A DNA stretch of 21,802 nucleotides from CAYNNP01 sp964398215 (GCA_964398215.1 CAYNNP010000101.1:1-21802); one strand, 5' to 3'; numbered from the stretch's first letter, positions 14,827 to 21,802 are shown. Numbers and translations: made by a program. Notes: generated by a model not told the origin, from the sequence alone.

Positions 14827-16119
14827 ATGTCACCCGCAGCGCTGTTGGTCAAGAAACGCGATGGACATGAACTGAGCGACGATGAGATCCGTTTTTTAGT
14901 CAACGGTTTCACATGTGGCGAGATTGCCGATTATCAAATGTCCGCCTTCGCGATGGCAGTTTGTATCCAAGGAATGACGCCCCGCGAAACAGCGACATTG
15001 ACCAAAGCGATGCAGGAAAGCGGCGAAAGTTTGCCTCGTGATGTTTCTGACCAATCCGAATGTCCACGGCTGGATAAACACAGTACAGGCGGGCTGGGAG
15101 ACAAAGTGTCGCTGATTTTGGCGCCAATGCTAAGCGTTTTTGGTATCCACGTTCCTATGATCAGCGGCCGAGGACTTGGGCTGACTGGCGGAACTCTGGA
15201 CAAGCTGGAATCGATTCCCGGTTTTCGGTGCAATCTTTCGATTGAAGAATCCAACCGTGTCCTGAATGACGTCGGCACTTTTATTGTCAGTGCCACCGAG
15301 CAGATCGCGCCGGCGGACCGCAAACTCTATTCGCTGCGTGACGTGACAGGTACCGTCGAATCGATTCCGCTGATCACGGCCAGTATCTTAAGCAAAAAAC
15401 TGTCCGCCGGACTCGATGCGTTGGTGATGGATGTCAAGGTCGGCCAAGCTGCTGGAATGAAAACGAACGAGGAAGCATTTGAACTTGCTGCTTCGCTTCA
15501 ACGCGTGGGCGCGCAAGCCGGCTTGCCGACTTCCGTCATCGTTTCGGACATGGACCAACCGCTTGGTCAAGCAGTCGGGAATGCTATTGAGGTCAACGAA
15601 TCCATGGATGTCTTGAAAGGAAACGGACCAGATTCTGTTCGCGAGTTGAGCATTCAGTTGGCAGCGAATCTATTGCAAACTGTGGAGACTTCCGAGGACC
15701 GGTCAGTTTTGGAAAAAAAGCTTGCGAAAACTTTGGATGACGGAACCGCGTACGAAAAATTTTCAGCGATGGTTTCCGCCCAGGGAGGCAGTCTTTCCAA
15801 AAGCCTTCTGGTTGCCGATTCGCACGATATCGTTTCCACGGAAAACGGATACTTAAAGCGATTGGATTGCGGCGTGATCGGTGCTTCCATCGTATCGATG
15901 GGCGGCGGCCGCAGGCGGGTGAGTGATCAAATTGACCATTCTGTGGGAGTCTCGGTAAAAGCCAGAATTGGCGACAAGATCGAAAAAGGACAGACAATAA
16001 TGCGGCTCCATTGCCACAGCAGCGAAGCGGCCAAGTATGTTAGCGTTCTTGGAAAATCGTTTATACTGTCCGATTCAGCGGTTGCGCCGCACGATTTGAT
16101 TGTGAAACGTTTTGATTAG
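14827..16119 (+). CDS. deoA: Thymidine / pyrimidine-nucleoside phosphorylase
   Basis: This 430-residue cytoplasmic enzyme splits thymidine or deoxyuridine (or other pyrimidine nucleosides) with phosphate into base and (deoxy)ribose-1-phosphate. The family signature SGRGLGLTGGTLDKLE is at 113-128 and the phosphate-binding stretch KHSTGGLGDKVS at 84-95. The residues known as His85, Arg171, Ser186 and Lys190 in E. coli thymidine phosphorylase fall at the same numbers here (KHS, LRDVTG, PLITASILSKK). The length suits the 430-440 aa family. One oddity: the usual MDVKVGSGAFM loop reads MDVKVGQAAGM at 201-211. Thymidine versus broader pyrimidine specificity cannot be decided by eye. It is followed after 36 bp by cytidine deaminase, so the pair forms a pyrimidine-salvage operon. 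Confidence 0.93.
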   Translation: MSPAALLVKKRDGHELSDDEIRFLVNGFTCGEIADYQMSAFAMAVCIQGMTPRETATLTKAMQESGESLPRDVSDQSECPRLDKHSTGGLGDKVSLILAPMLSVFGIHVPMISGRGLGLTGGTLDKLESIPGFRCNLSIEESNRVLNDVGTFIVSATEQIAPADRKLYSLRDVTGTVESIPLITASILSKKLSAGLDALVMDVKVGQAAGMKTNEEAFELAASLQRVGAQAGLPTSVIVSDMDQPLGQAVGNAIEVNESMDVLKGNGPDSVRELSIQLAANLLQTVETSEDRSVLEKKLAKTLDDGTAYEKFSAMVSAQGGSLSKSLLVADSHDIVSTENGYLKRLDCGVIGASIVSMGGGRRRVSDQIDHSVGVSVKARIGDKIEKGQTIMRLHCHSSEAAKYVSVLGKSFILSDSAVAPHDLIVKRFD

Positions 16120-16155
16120 TTGGGGCACGCCTAGTCTCCTTTCAATTGTCACGCC

Positions 16156-16569
16156 ATGCCAGAATTAAAACCCTACGATATTGATCGCCTTGCCCGCGCA
16201 GCAATCGAAGCGCGAGATCAAGCATACGCGCCGCACAGTCATTTCTATGTCGGCGCTTCGTTATTAAGCCACGATGGACAAATCTACATCGGCTGCAACG
16301 TTGAAAACGCAAGCTACTCACTAAGTATTTGTGCCGAACGCGTGGCGGCTTCTGCAGCGGTTGCGGCAGGCTATCGAAATTGGGTTGCGATGGCGATTGC
16401 TACGGTTGGTGGAGTAACACCCTGCGGATCGTGCCGCCAATTCTTGGCCGAATTCGGTTTGGGACTACCGTTAATCTTGGTTGATGTTTTAGGGGGCCAG
16501 CGAACCAAGCGAGTGCTAAGTCAGTTGTTGCCAGAAGCGTTCGACGCGTCACAATTGCCAACTCATTAG
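16156..16569 (+). CDS. cdd: Cytidine deaminase
   Basis: This 137-residue zinc enzyme converts cytidine and deoxycytidine to uridine and deoxyuridine. The zinc site is complete: Cys59-Ala-Glu61 (catalytic Glu) and Pro-Cys90-Gly-Ser-Cys93-Arg-Gln. The substrate loop GCNVENASYSLSICAER and the N-terminal HSHFYVGASLL are typical of the short, homotetrameric class. It lies 36 bp after deoA on the same strand, so its product (deoxy)uridine can go straight to the phosphorylase. ATG start; no strong Shine-Dalgarno is visible, which together with the short spacing suggests translation in an operon with deoA. Confidence 0.95.
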   Translation: MPELKPYDIDRLARAAIEARDQAYAPHSHFYVGASLLSHDGQIYIGCNVENASYSLSICAERVAASAAVAAGYRNWVAMAIATVGGVTPCGSCRQFLAEFGLGLPLILVDVLGGQRTKRVLSQLLPEAFDASQLPTH

Positions 16570-16610
16570 ACCAAGCCATCCTTTGGCATTCGGTCTCAAA
16601 TCTCAGAGCA

Positions 16611-16770
16611 GCGAAAGTCGTCAACGGCTTGTTGATTTGTTTGCGCGGCATATTTTGTGAGCCGCTGGCGCTAGCCACGGGCCTCAAAGGTTTGCGTTAT
16701 CACCACAAGGCCCGCGGCTAGCGCCGTCGGCTCAGTAAATCAACAAGCTCTCAAGAGCTTTCGGCGATTC
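16611..16770. repeat. Large imperfect palindrome (MITE- or REP-like)
   Basis: Inner arms at 16659-16684 and 16708-16733 are near-complementary (GAGCCG.TGGCGCTAGCC against GGCTAGCGCC..CGGCTC) around a 23-base centre. Outer arms at 16627-16638 and 16737-16748 (GCTTGTTGATTT / AAATCAACAAGC) pair perfectly. The leftmost 28 bases (16611-16638) recur in inverted orientation at 21759-21786 with one mismatch. It is non-coding, with no transposase, and is best read as a non-autonomous dispersed repeat able to form a cruciform or long hairpin. Confidence 0.8.
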
Positions 16771-16833
16771 AAAATGGCAAGGCATATCCAGACGACTTTT
16801 TCCGTCAATATTTTCGCCGCGCTCCAGCATCAC

Positions 16834-17023
16834 ATCCGTGTCTATCTGTGTTCATCCGCGGTTCAATTCAAAACCCCATCCGCGCCAAATCATGCTCATG
16901 CAAAGCAGTGCATGAACTCCGCAGCAAATTTACATTCACTCGCCCTCTGCAGAGTCCGTCGCGGTAGCGGCCGGAGAGTGGCAGGTTAAACGGAACCACG
17001 GATGAACACAGATAGACACGGAT
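16834..17023. repeat. 190-bp element bounded by 31-bp inverted repeats
   Basis: The arms at 16834-16864 and 16993-17023 (ATCCGTGTCTATCTGTGTTC... and its complement) match at 30 of 31 positions. They enclose 128 bp with no convincing gene; an open frame running through the left arm looks accidental. Motifs with the CTGTGTTCATC core are, in my experience, widespread intergenic repeats in several bacterial phyla. No target-site duplication is obvious next to the arms. Confidence 0.75.
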
Positions 17024-17153
17024 AAGAAAGTCGAAAAAACTTTGCTTGGGAGAAGGCAGATCTAGTTAAAGTCGTGAACATCACTGCGTGATCGCAATCT
17101 ATTAAGTAGCACTTCACTCAACCAACTCTGACATTGATACCAAAAGCTTAACA

Positions 17154-17192
17154 ATGGGCAAATACAAACGAATCGTCATTTTGACTGGGGGT
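17154..17192 (+). pseudogene. cobB: Sirtuin (Sir2/CobB) 5' remnant
   Basis: An ATG at 17154 opens MGKYKRIVILTG, which matches the first beta strand and the start of the NAD-binding GAGxS motif of bacterial sirtuins (for example KRIVVLTGAGIS). Homology stops after LTG. The frame then reads GAETLNPRW and enters the antisense of the tricorn gene, ending at a TGA at 17310-17312. On its own this stretch is too short to be sure. Its strand, order and distance to the C-terminal sirtuin piece at 20554-20775 fit one gene interrupted by the tricorn gene. The catalytic His, zinc cysteines and most of the Rossmann fold are missing. Confidence 0.55.
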
Positions 17193-17217
17193 GCTGAAAC
17201 GCTAAACCCGAGATGGA

Positions 17218-20200
17218 CTATTTCTTCTTGTCCAGTTGCTCAAGCATCACTTCGACAGCTTTGGCGATCTGTTTGTCTTCGCCTTTCGATGTCGATTCGG
17301 GATCGTTCTTGACCAAGTGGTCTGGCTCGGTCTGGTTGTTTTCCAGATATTCGCCTTGTCGGTTTTTCATCCCGACTTGCGGAACCCCGACACGCATATC
17401 GCCGGACAACGACATCTCCCACCATACAGCGGTCATCGTACCTGGGACTGGCATCCCAACCATTTCTCCGATGCCCAACGTGTTATATGTGAACGGGAAA
17501 GCATGGGCGTCGCTGTAGTTTCCTTCGCCCATCACCAAAATCGATGGCTTGTTCCACTGGTCCAGCGAATCGCCTCGATACTCGCGGCCACGAACATGCA
17601 TCGTTACGTATTCTTCTCCCGACAACAGCTTCGCAAGATCATTGTGCAGCCAGCCGCCACCGTTCCAGCGTGTATCGACAACGATCGCTTCCTTGTCAAA
17701 ATTCAACCCAAGGATCTCCGAGTAGACGACTCGGAAGCTTGGGTCATTCATTCCGCGGACATGAACATAGCCCAGCCGTCCGTTTGACAGCTCCTCGACC
17801 AATTCTCGTCGTTGCTTTACCCATCGTTCGTACATCAGTTGCGATTCGGCAGCCAAAGAGATTGGAATCATCACCTCGTCAAACCGAGTATCATCTTCGC
17901 GAACGATCGAAAGACGGACTCGTTTGCCAGCCTTTAGATTGAGTAGCTGGGCCAGATTCGTTTTACCGTCCAGTTTGACGCCATCAATCGCCGCCAGTTT
18001 CATTCCAGCAGCAATTGAACTTTTGACTTTTCGCAGCGGGCTCTTGTCCAGTACTTCTTCGATCTTGAGCGGCCCAGACGTATCGCTGAAATCAAAGATC
18101 ACTCCCAACGAAGCCGTTCGATCCGCACCTTTTGGTGGTGACGGACGATAGGTAACGCCAATGTGAGAGGCGTTCAGTTCGCCAGTCATTTCCGCCATCA
18201 AGTTTGCCAGATCGCGGTTGTTTCCAATCGAAGGCAACTTTGCAGCGTAAGCCTCTTTCATAGCGTCCCAATCAATGCCATGAAAATCGCGCTTGTAAAA
18301 TTTGTCTTTGATCTGCCTCCAACCGTGATCGAACATGTAATCCCGTTCGGCTGCGGCATCCAGCTTCATCACCGCGTCCATTGCGATCGGCTTGGCACTG
18401 TCCATTGCGTCAACTTTTGCGTGTGACAGAGAACCGCCGGCCAAAAAGAAAACCGTTTTCTCGTCTGCGGAGAATTCAAAGCTTGCACTGCCGGAACTGA
18501 ATTTCTTTATCAGCTTGGTTCCGTCTTCGCGGAAATCTCGCTGCCAAAGTTCACTGCCGTTGGCGTCGCTCTTGATGTAGTACAACTTGGAAGCGTCTTT
18601 CATCAGGTACGCTTGCGTGATGTTTGACGAATTCTTGGTCAGCCGCACGGTGCGGTCGTCCAGTCCTTCCCAGTTGATTTCTACCGCTTCTGCTTCGTCT
18701 TCTTTATCGTCCTTCTTCTCTTTTTTGTCTTTCTTATTGTCTTCTTCCAGCTCTTTTGCCAATTCGTACTCTTCTTTGCTGAGCGTGAATTTGTCGTAGG
18801 CGTCTTGGTTCAGGAAAGCGGCCATCACATCGAACTCGCGTCCCCAGCTACCATGGTCTCGTTGACCATAGCGAGCACTGGCCCAAATAACGGCGTTACC
18901 ACCTCGGCTCCAAACCGGCGTGCCGTCGGTGTAGCCTGACTTACTGATGTCGACCGGTTGTGCTGAACCGTCTGCCGGAAAGATCCCGATGTTGGGAATG
19001 AACAGTCGGCCACGCGGGGCATAGTCGGCGATCAGCCAGTTGCTGTCCGCGGCCCAGTCGAACGTGATGTCGCCGTCGCTGTATGAGTAGTTGTGTTCTT
19101 TGCCGAGTGCCACATTGGTGTCGCCTGTCTTGCGGTTGAGGACTTGTATTTCGTCCCGTCCGGCAAGGAAAGCAATCTTTTCGCCATCCGGTGAATACAT
19201 CGGCTGGAAACTCTCGGACTTGGCCGAGTGGATTTCTTTTTCTTCGATTTGCGTGGCTGCGAAGAAATACTTTTCGCGTTCGTCGGTAAGCGACGCTTCG
19301 TACAGCTTCCATTTTCCGTCCCGCTCGCCCGTATACAGCAGCGTTCGACCATCTTTGTGGAACGAAACGCTTCGCTCTTGCTCTGGCGTGTTGGTCACAC
19401 GAACGGTTGTTTTGAAATCACGACTGGTTACAAAGATTTCACCCCGCGAAACGATGGCTACTTCTTTGCCATTTGGAGAAACCGCGAACTCGGAGATGGC
19501 GCTCAGTTTGCGGATTTCGTAATCGTTGGCTTGTGAGTCGACTTGGAATGTGACCTTCACAGCGACAGGGTCTTCACCGGGCGACTGTGTAAATAGCGCG
19601 CCGTGTTGTGTGTAGCACAATTTGCCATCGTCTGCGGCGGTCAAGTGACGAACGGGGTGTGTGTCAAAATCAGAAACTTTTTTCTTGTTCTCGCCGTCGG
19701 AATCCATTTTCCAGACATTGAAATTGTTTTTGCCATCTTCCGACAGATAGTAAATGTTGTCATCAACAAAGACTGGCTGGTGGTCGCCACCTTTGAAATC
19801 GGTCAGCTGTTTGTGTTCACCAGAATCGATATCGAATTGCCAGATGTCTCGTGCGAACGAAGATACATCATGTTTGCGAAATTCAATTTCGTAAGCTTTC
19901 TCATCACGGTAGACAATTTTATTGTCATCGTCGCTGTACCTGGCCTGCGAGCAAGCGATGGTGGTCAGCATGACGGGAGTGCCACCGTCGGTTTTGATTT
20001 GATAGAGCTCGGCAACGCGTCCGGTCGGAAAGAAACTGGACGCCGCAGTTTCGGTTCTTGCAGAAGAAAACAGAACCGCATCATTGGTGTGATTGAAGTC
20101 GCTGGGAATGTCGTTTGCACTATGGTGCGTGAGCCGAGTCGCTTTGCCACCGGAAGCGGGCATTAGAAATACGTCAAGGTTTCCATGTCGATCGGAGGCG

Positions 20201-20442
20201 AAAGCTATTTGTTTCCCATCATGAGACCAGACTGGGTGGCCATCCCAAGCTTGATGAGTTGTTAAAGCGCGAGCCGGTCCGCCATCGACAGCAACGGTGT
20301 GGATGTCACCGTGATAGCTGAACAGGATGTTTTCTCCATCCGGTGAAATAGCCGCATGCCGAAACCAATCTTGTTCTTCCGCGTTGGCAACGCTCATGAA
20401 AAGGCTTGTGGCAACTACCAATAACAGTGAATGGATTCTCAT
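17218..20442 (-). CDS. Exported tricorn-protease homologue (S41 family)
   Basis: This protein of 1,074 residues from the chosen start resembles tricorn protease, which trims peptides released by larger proteases. The open frame extends to 20517. The ATG at 20442 is favoured because it gives a clean signal peptide (MRIHSLLLVVATSLFMSVANA-EEQ) and has GAGAG just upstream, so the protein is probably periplasmic. Numbered from that start: beta-propeller repeats over about 30-560 (ISPDGENILFS, WSHDGKQIAFASD, YSPDGEKIAFLAG), a Lys/Asp/Glu insert (565-587), helical C1 with His760 in NASHIG, a PDZ domain (about 770-865), and the C2 core with Ser977-Asp978 in NYSDAH and Glu1039 in QTEPD. These correspond to tricorn His746, Ser965, Asp966 and Glu1023, so it should be active. 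It lies between two pieces of a sirtuin gene. Confidence 0.92.
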   Translation of the reverse strand: MRIHSLLLVVATSLFMSVANAEEQDWFRHAAISPDGENILFSYHGDIHTVAVDGGPARALTTHQAWDGHPVWSHDGKQIAFASDRHGNLDVFLMPASGGKATRLTHHSANDIPSDFNHTNDAVLFSSARTETAASSFFPTGRVAELYQIKTDGGTPVMLTTIACSQARYSDDDNKIVYRDEKAYEIEFRKHDVSSFARDIWQFDIDSGEHKQLTDFKGGDHQPVFVDDNIYYLSEDGKNNFNVWKMDSDGENKKKVSDFDTHPVRHLTAADDGKLCYTQHGALFTQSPGEDPVAVKVTFQVDSQANDYEIRKLSAISEFAVSPNGKEVAIVSRGEIFVTSRDFKTTVRVTNTPEQERSVSFHKDGRTLLYTGERDGKWKLYEASLTDEREKYFFAATQIEEKEIHSAKSESFQPMYSPDGEKIAFLAGRDEIQVLNRKTGDTNVALGKEHNYSYSDGDITFDWAADSNWLIADYAPRGRLFIPNIGIFPADGSAQPVDISKSGYTDGTPVWSRGGNAVIWASARYGQRDHGSWGREFDVMAAFLNQDAYDKFTLSKEEYELAKELEEDNKKDKKEKKDDKEDEAEAVEINWEGLDDRTVRLTKNSSNITQAYLMKDASKLYYIKSDANGSELWQRDFREDGTKLIKKFSSGSASFEFSADEKTVFFLAGGSLSHAKVDAMDSAKPIAMDAVMKLDAAAERDYMFDHGWRQIKDKFYKRDFHGIDWDAMKEAYAAKLPSIGNNRDLANLMAEMTGELNASHIGVTYRPSPPKGADRTASLGVIFDFSDTSGPLKIEEVLDKSPLRKVKSSIAAGMKLAAIDGVKLDGKTNLAQLLNLKAGKRVRLSIVREDDTRFDEVMIPISLAAESQLMYERWVKQRRELVEELSNGRLGYVHVRGMNDPSFRVVYSEILGLNFDKEAIVVDTRWNGGGWLHNDLAKLLSGEEYVTMHVRGREYRGDSLDQWNKPSILVMGEGNYSDAHAFPFTYNTLGIGEMVGMPVPGTMTAVWWEMSLSGDMRVGVPQVGMKNRQGEYLENNQTEPDHLVKNDPESTSKGEDKQIAKAVEVMLEQLDKKK

Positions 20443-20553
20443 GGTGTTCTCTCGCAACAATTTTCCGATGTATATCAACTGGCGCTTCAGTCGCAGACCG
20501 TATTTTTCAGGCTTCAAGAATGATTCATCGCCAGTACCAAAACAAGTGCTGAC

Positions 20554-20775
20554 GATACAACCTTGCAGGATTGTGATTTGTTCCTTTCAATTGGGACGTC
20601 TGGTGCGGTTTATCCGGCCGCTGGGTTCGTAAGCGTCGCCAACCAGTGCGGTGCTGAAACTGTGACGTTGAATTTGGAAGAAGCCGACAACGGAAGTGCG
20701 TTTAGTCGTGGCGAGTACGGTGCAGCAACCGAAATTGTTCCTAAGTTCGTCGAGGAGCTTTTGAAAAGCAACTAA
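20554..20775 (+). pseudogene. cobB: Sirtuin (Sir2/CobB) 3' remnant, C-terminal ~70 aa
   Basis: From about 20563 to the TAA at 20773-20775 the frame reads QDCDLFLSIGTSGAVYPAAGF, then QCGAETVTLNLEE and EIVPKFVEELLKSN. This matches the end of E. coli CobB (IFIAIGTSGHVYPAAGF, HTVELNLEP, VVPEFVEKLL) almost segment by segment, including the NAD-contacting GTSG and NLE. Only a TTG at 20563 could start it and an in-frame stop lies at 20521-20523. The product would lack the GAG motif, catalytic His and zinc-binding module, so it cannot be a working deacylase. The preserved frame and lack of stops suggest that the break is recent or that the piece is still constrained. Confidence 0.85.
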
Positions 20776-20791
20776 ACGCTTTTATCCCTTC

Positions 20792-21448
20792 CTATTCAGG
20801 CCAACGCCCCTTCACCGCAACCGTAGCGAATCCGGCTGCCCCAACCAGCAAAAGCCCTCTGCGGCGTACATTTGGTGGAGGATTTGGCATTAGGAACATG
20901 GCAAAGAATAGGCCGATGCAGCCAACGCACCCAACACATCCGATGCTGCGAATGGCTAGCGTTCGATATTTGGGAATGAAACAGGCGAACGATAATCCGC
21001 CGGAAGCCAATGCAACAACGAACCCTGAGGCGAATATCAGAACATCTTTTTTGATAGCGCCAACAACCATTAACAACACGAACATTGCCGATACCAAACC
21101 AGCAGTCGCCCCAATCAGAATCAGCATGAAGTCTCGCGACTTGGGAGTCTTCTTAGCCTTTTGTTGGCTCGCAGTGGGACTAGCTGAAGTTGAATCGGAT
21201 TGGTGCCCAGTTGAACGGGGAAACTGGGCAGGGGCTCCTGGGCTGGATTGCGTCCGCGGGAACGCCTGATCGAACGTCGACTGTGTTGGCGTCGTTGGTG
21301 GCTTTTGTGCTGCAGGTTGATTTGCAGGAACAATCAACTTCTGTCCGCAAGAGCAGGCGACGACTCTGCCTGCTAACTGAGCCTTTGCCTGTAAATTACG
21401 ATTGCAACCTGGGCAGACAAAACTGACTTTTGGTTCCGATGAAGTCAT
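20792..21448 (-). CDS. Zinc-ribbon and multi-span membrane protein
   Basis: This protein of 218 residues from the ATG at 21448 (AAGG about 8 bases upstream) is not a named family I recognise. An upstream frame to 21505 adds 19 residues without family features and is less likely. The N-terminus carries a small zinc-ribbon-like module, FVCPGCNRNLQAKAQLAGRV, followed by CSCG (C-x2-C ... C-x-C). A Gln/Pro/Ser/Thr-rich linker of about 75 residues follows, then three to four membrane segments (FMLILIGATAGLVSAMFVLL, VLIFASGFVVALASGGLSF, the Cys/Gly-rich CVGCVGCIGLFFAMFL, and a weaker RGLLLVGAAGFATVAV). Similar zinc-ribbon-plus-helix proteins are, from general impression, common in planctomycetes; their role is unknown. 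It converges on the sirtuin remnant and stands alone. Confidence 0.8.
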   Translation of the reverse strand: MTSSEPKVSFVCPGCNRNLQAKAQLAGRVVACSCGQKLIVPANQPAAQKPPTTPTQSTFDQAFPRTQSSPGAPAQFPRSTGHQSDSTSASPTASQQKAKKTPKSRDFMLILIGATAGLVSAMFVLLMVVGAIKKDVLIFASGFVVALASGGLSFACFIPKYRTLAIRSIGCVGCVGCIGLFFAMFLMPNPPPNVRRRGLLLVGAAGFATVAVKGRWPE

Positions 21449-21533
21449 ATTAGTGCCTTGGTCAAGTGAACGAGAAACGCAGGGCAGGCGAGCCGATTGT
21501 ACCAATGGGCTGATTTAGATTCATGGGACCGGA

Positions 21534-21651
21534 GAGGCTGTGAGTTTTTTGTTTGTAGCACCGCCTTCAGACGGAATCCGGTCCGTTACCCGCAACCTAT
21601 TCCGGCTGAAGCCGGTACTACGAACGGTGGGTAGTAAAAATTCACAGCCTC
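21534..21651. repeat. Nested imperfect palindrome (planctomycete-type repeat)
   Basis: The outer arms at 21534-21549 (GAGGCTGTGAGTTTTT) and 21636-21651 differ by one base. The inner arms at 21555-21577 and 21599-21621 pair at 20 of 23 positions, with the core GTAG.ACCG.CTTCAG.CGGAAT. The element spans 118 bp and is non-coding. The inner core is the type of repeat I associate with Rhodopirellula-like genomes. It lies upstream of the zinc-ribbon protein gene, whose promoter must be nearby. Confidence 0.75.
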
Positions 21652-21662
21652 GGAGGGTTTGT

Positions 21663-21738
21663 CGTTTAACCGGTAGCCGAAGGCGCACGCGATCATCTAA
21701 GTCGGCACACGCGTGGGCCTACGGCTACCGGTTAAACG
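21663..21738. repeat. Imperfect palindrome with 22-bp arms
   Basis: The arms at 21663-21684 and 21717-21738 (CGTTTAACCGGTAGCCG.AGGC and its complement) match at 21 of 22 positions around a 32-base centre that contains GCACACGCG. It is non-coding, and directly follows the preceding palindrome. A diverged half-copy is at 13363-13394. Confidence 0.75.
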
Positions 21739-21758
21739 AAACAATACAGTAGCTGACT

Positions 21759-21786
21759 AAATCAACAAGCCGTTGACCACTTTCGC
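21759..21786. repeat. Inverted copy of the palindrome edge at 16611-16638
   Basis: These 28 bases are the reverse complement of 16611-16638 with one mismatch. In both places the piece borders a palindrome, so it is probably the conserved end of one repeat family. Here the rest of the element is cut by the window edge. Confidence 0.7.
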
Positions 21787-21802
21787 TTTAGTTTGACTTT
21801 TT

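Larger units (their letters stand above)
16570..17153. other. Non-coding, repeat-rich spacer
   Basis: This is a 584-bp stretch between cdd and the sirtuin remnant. It holds a large palindrome (16611-16770) and a second inverted-repeat-bounded element (16834-17023), listed separately. The short open frames in it are inside repeats and have no family features. 17024-17153 shows nothing distinct and would be the 5' region of the broken sirtuin gene. Confidence 0.75.

Noticed and set aside
14700..14830. GGTCGACC palindrome between the protease and deoA as an operator
   Set aside because: An 8-bp palindrome is expected by chance, and no paired promoter elements could be placed around it.
16774..16989. 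71-aa plus-strand open frame
   Set aside because: It runs through one arm and most of the centre of the 190-bp inverted-repeat element and has no signature; accidental.
17024..17153. Transposase or attachment site to explain the tricorn insertion
   Set aside because: No coding remnant, tRNA edge or long direct repeat was found at either end of the tricorn gene.
20443..20517. N-terminal extension of the tricorn protein from the upstream start
   Set aside because: It would bury the signal peptide behind 25 basic residues. The internal ATG has a better ribosome-binding site and a clean signal peptide.
21540..21752. 70-aa plus-strand open frame at the window end
   Set aside because: It lies wholly inside two palindromic repeats; accidental.

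Overview
The window looks like a chromosomal segment of a planctomycete of the Pirellulaceae type (Rhodopirellula-like). Three things support this: secreted proteins with acidic or Lys/Glu-rich low-complexity tails, several TTG/GTG starts, and intergenic spaces filled with large imperfect palindromes whose cores (GTAGTACCGGCTTCAGCCGG-like, GAGCCG...GGCG.TAGCC-like, GTTTAACCGGTAGCCG-like) I associate with that group. This assignment is by recognition and was not searched. I see no tRNA, rRNA, CRISPR array, phage gene or transposase.

Left part (1-10,431). After a short palindrome and one orphan 135-residue ORF, a long minus-strand gene block encodes a complete tripartite export machine. In transcription order it is: a giant TolC-type outer-membrane lipoprotein (1,023 aa), three consecutive paralogous HlyD/MacA-type membrane-fusion proteins, a MacB-type FtsX permease, and a LolD/MacB-type ATPase. 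The last two genes overlap by 8 bp, and adaptors 1 and 2 are translationally coupled. The likely reading is an ABC efflux/export pump of the MacAB-TolC plan, with three different adaptors and an outer-membrane factor that carries an extra region of about 300 residues.

Middle (10,432-16,569). A 100-N scaffold gap sits in a repeat-rich spacer and is flanked by two identical 32-bp sequences. Then come an unrecognised secreted 774-residue protein and an exported HtrA/DegP-like serine protease with one PDZ domain and a charged tail, both on the minus strand. Divergent from these is a pyrimidine-salvage pair, thymidine/pyrimidine-nucleoside phosphorylase (deoA) followed by cytidine deaminase (cdd), on the plus strand.

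Right part (16,570-21,802). A non-coding stretch carries a large palindrome and a second element bounded by 31-bp inverted repeats. Next is a minus-strand gene for an exported tricorn-protease homologue (S41 family, beta-propellers plus PDZ plus protease core). The most striking observation is at its two edges. A plus-strand reading frame starting like a Sir2/CobB sirtuin (MGKYKRIVILTG) lies just beyond its 3' end, and an unmistakable sirtuin C-terminus (about 70 aa, with GTSG..YPAAGF) lies just beyond its 5' end. The tricorn gene therefore appears to have landed in a cobB gene and removed its catalytic middle. The window ends with a zinc-ribbon/multi-span membrane protein and two further palindromic repeats.
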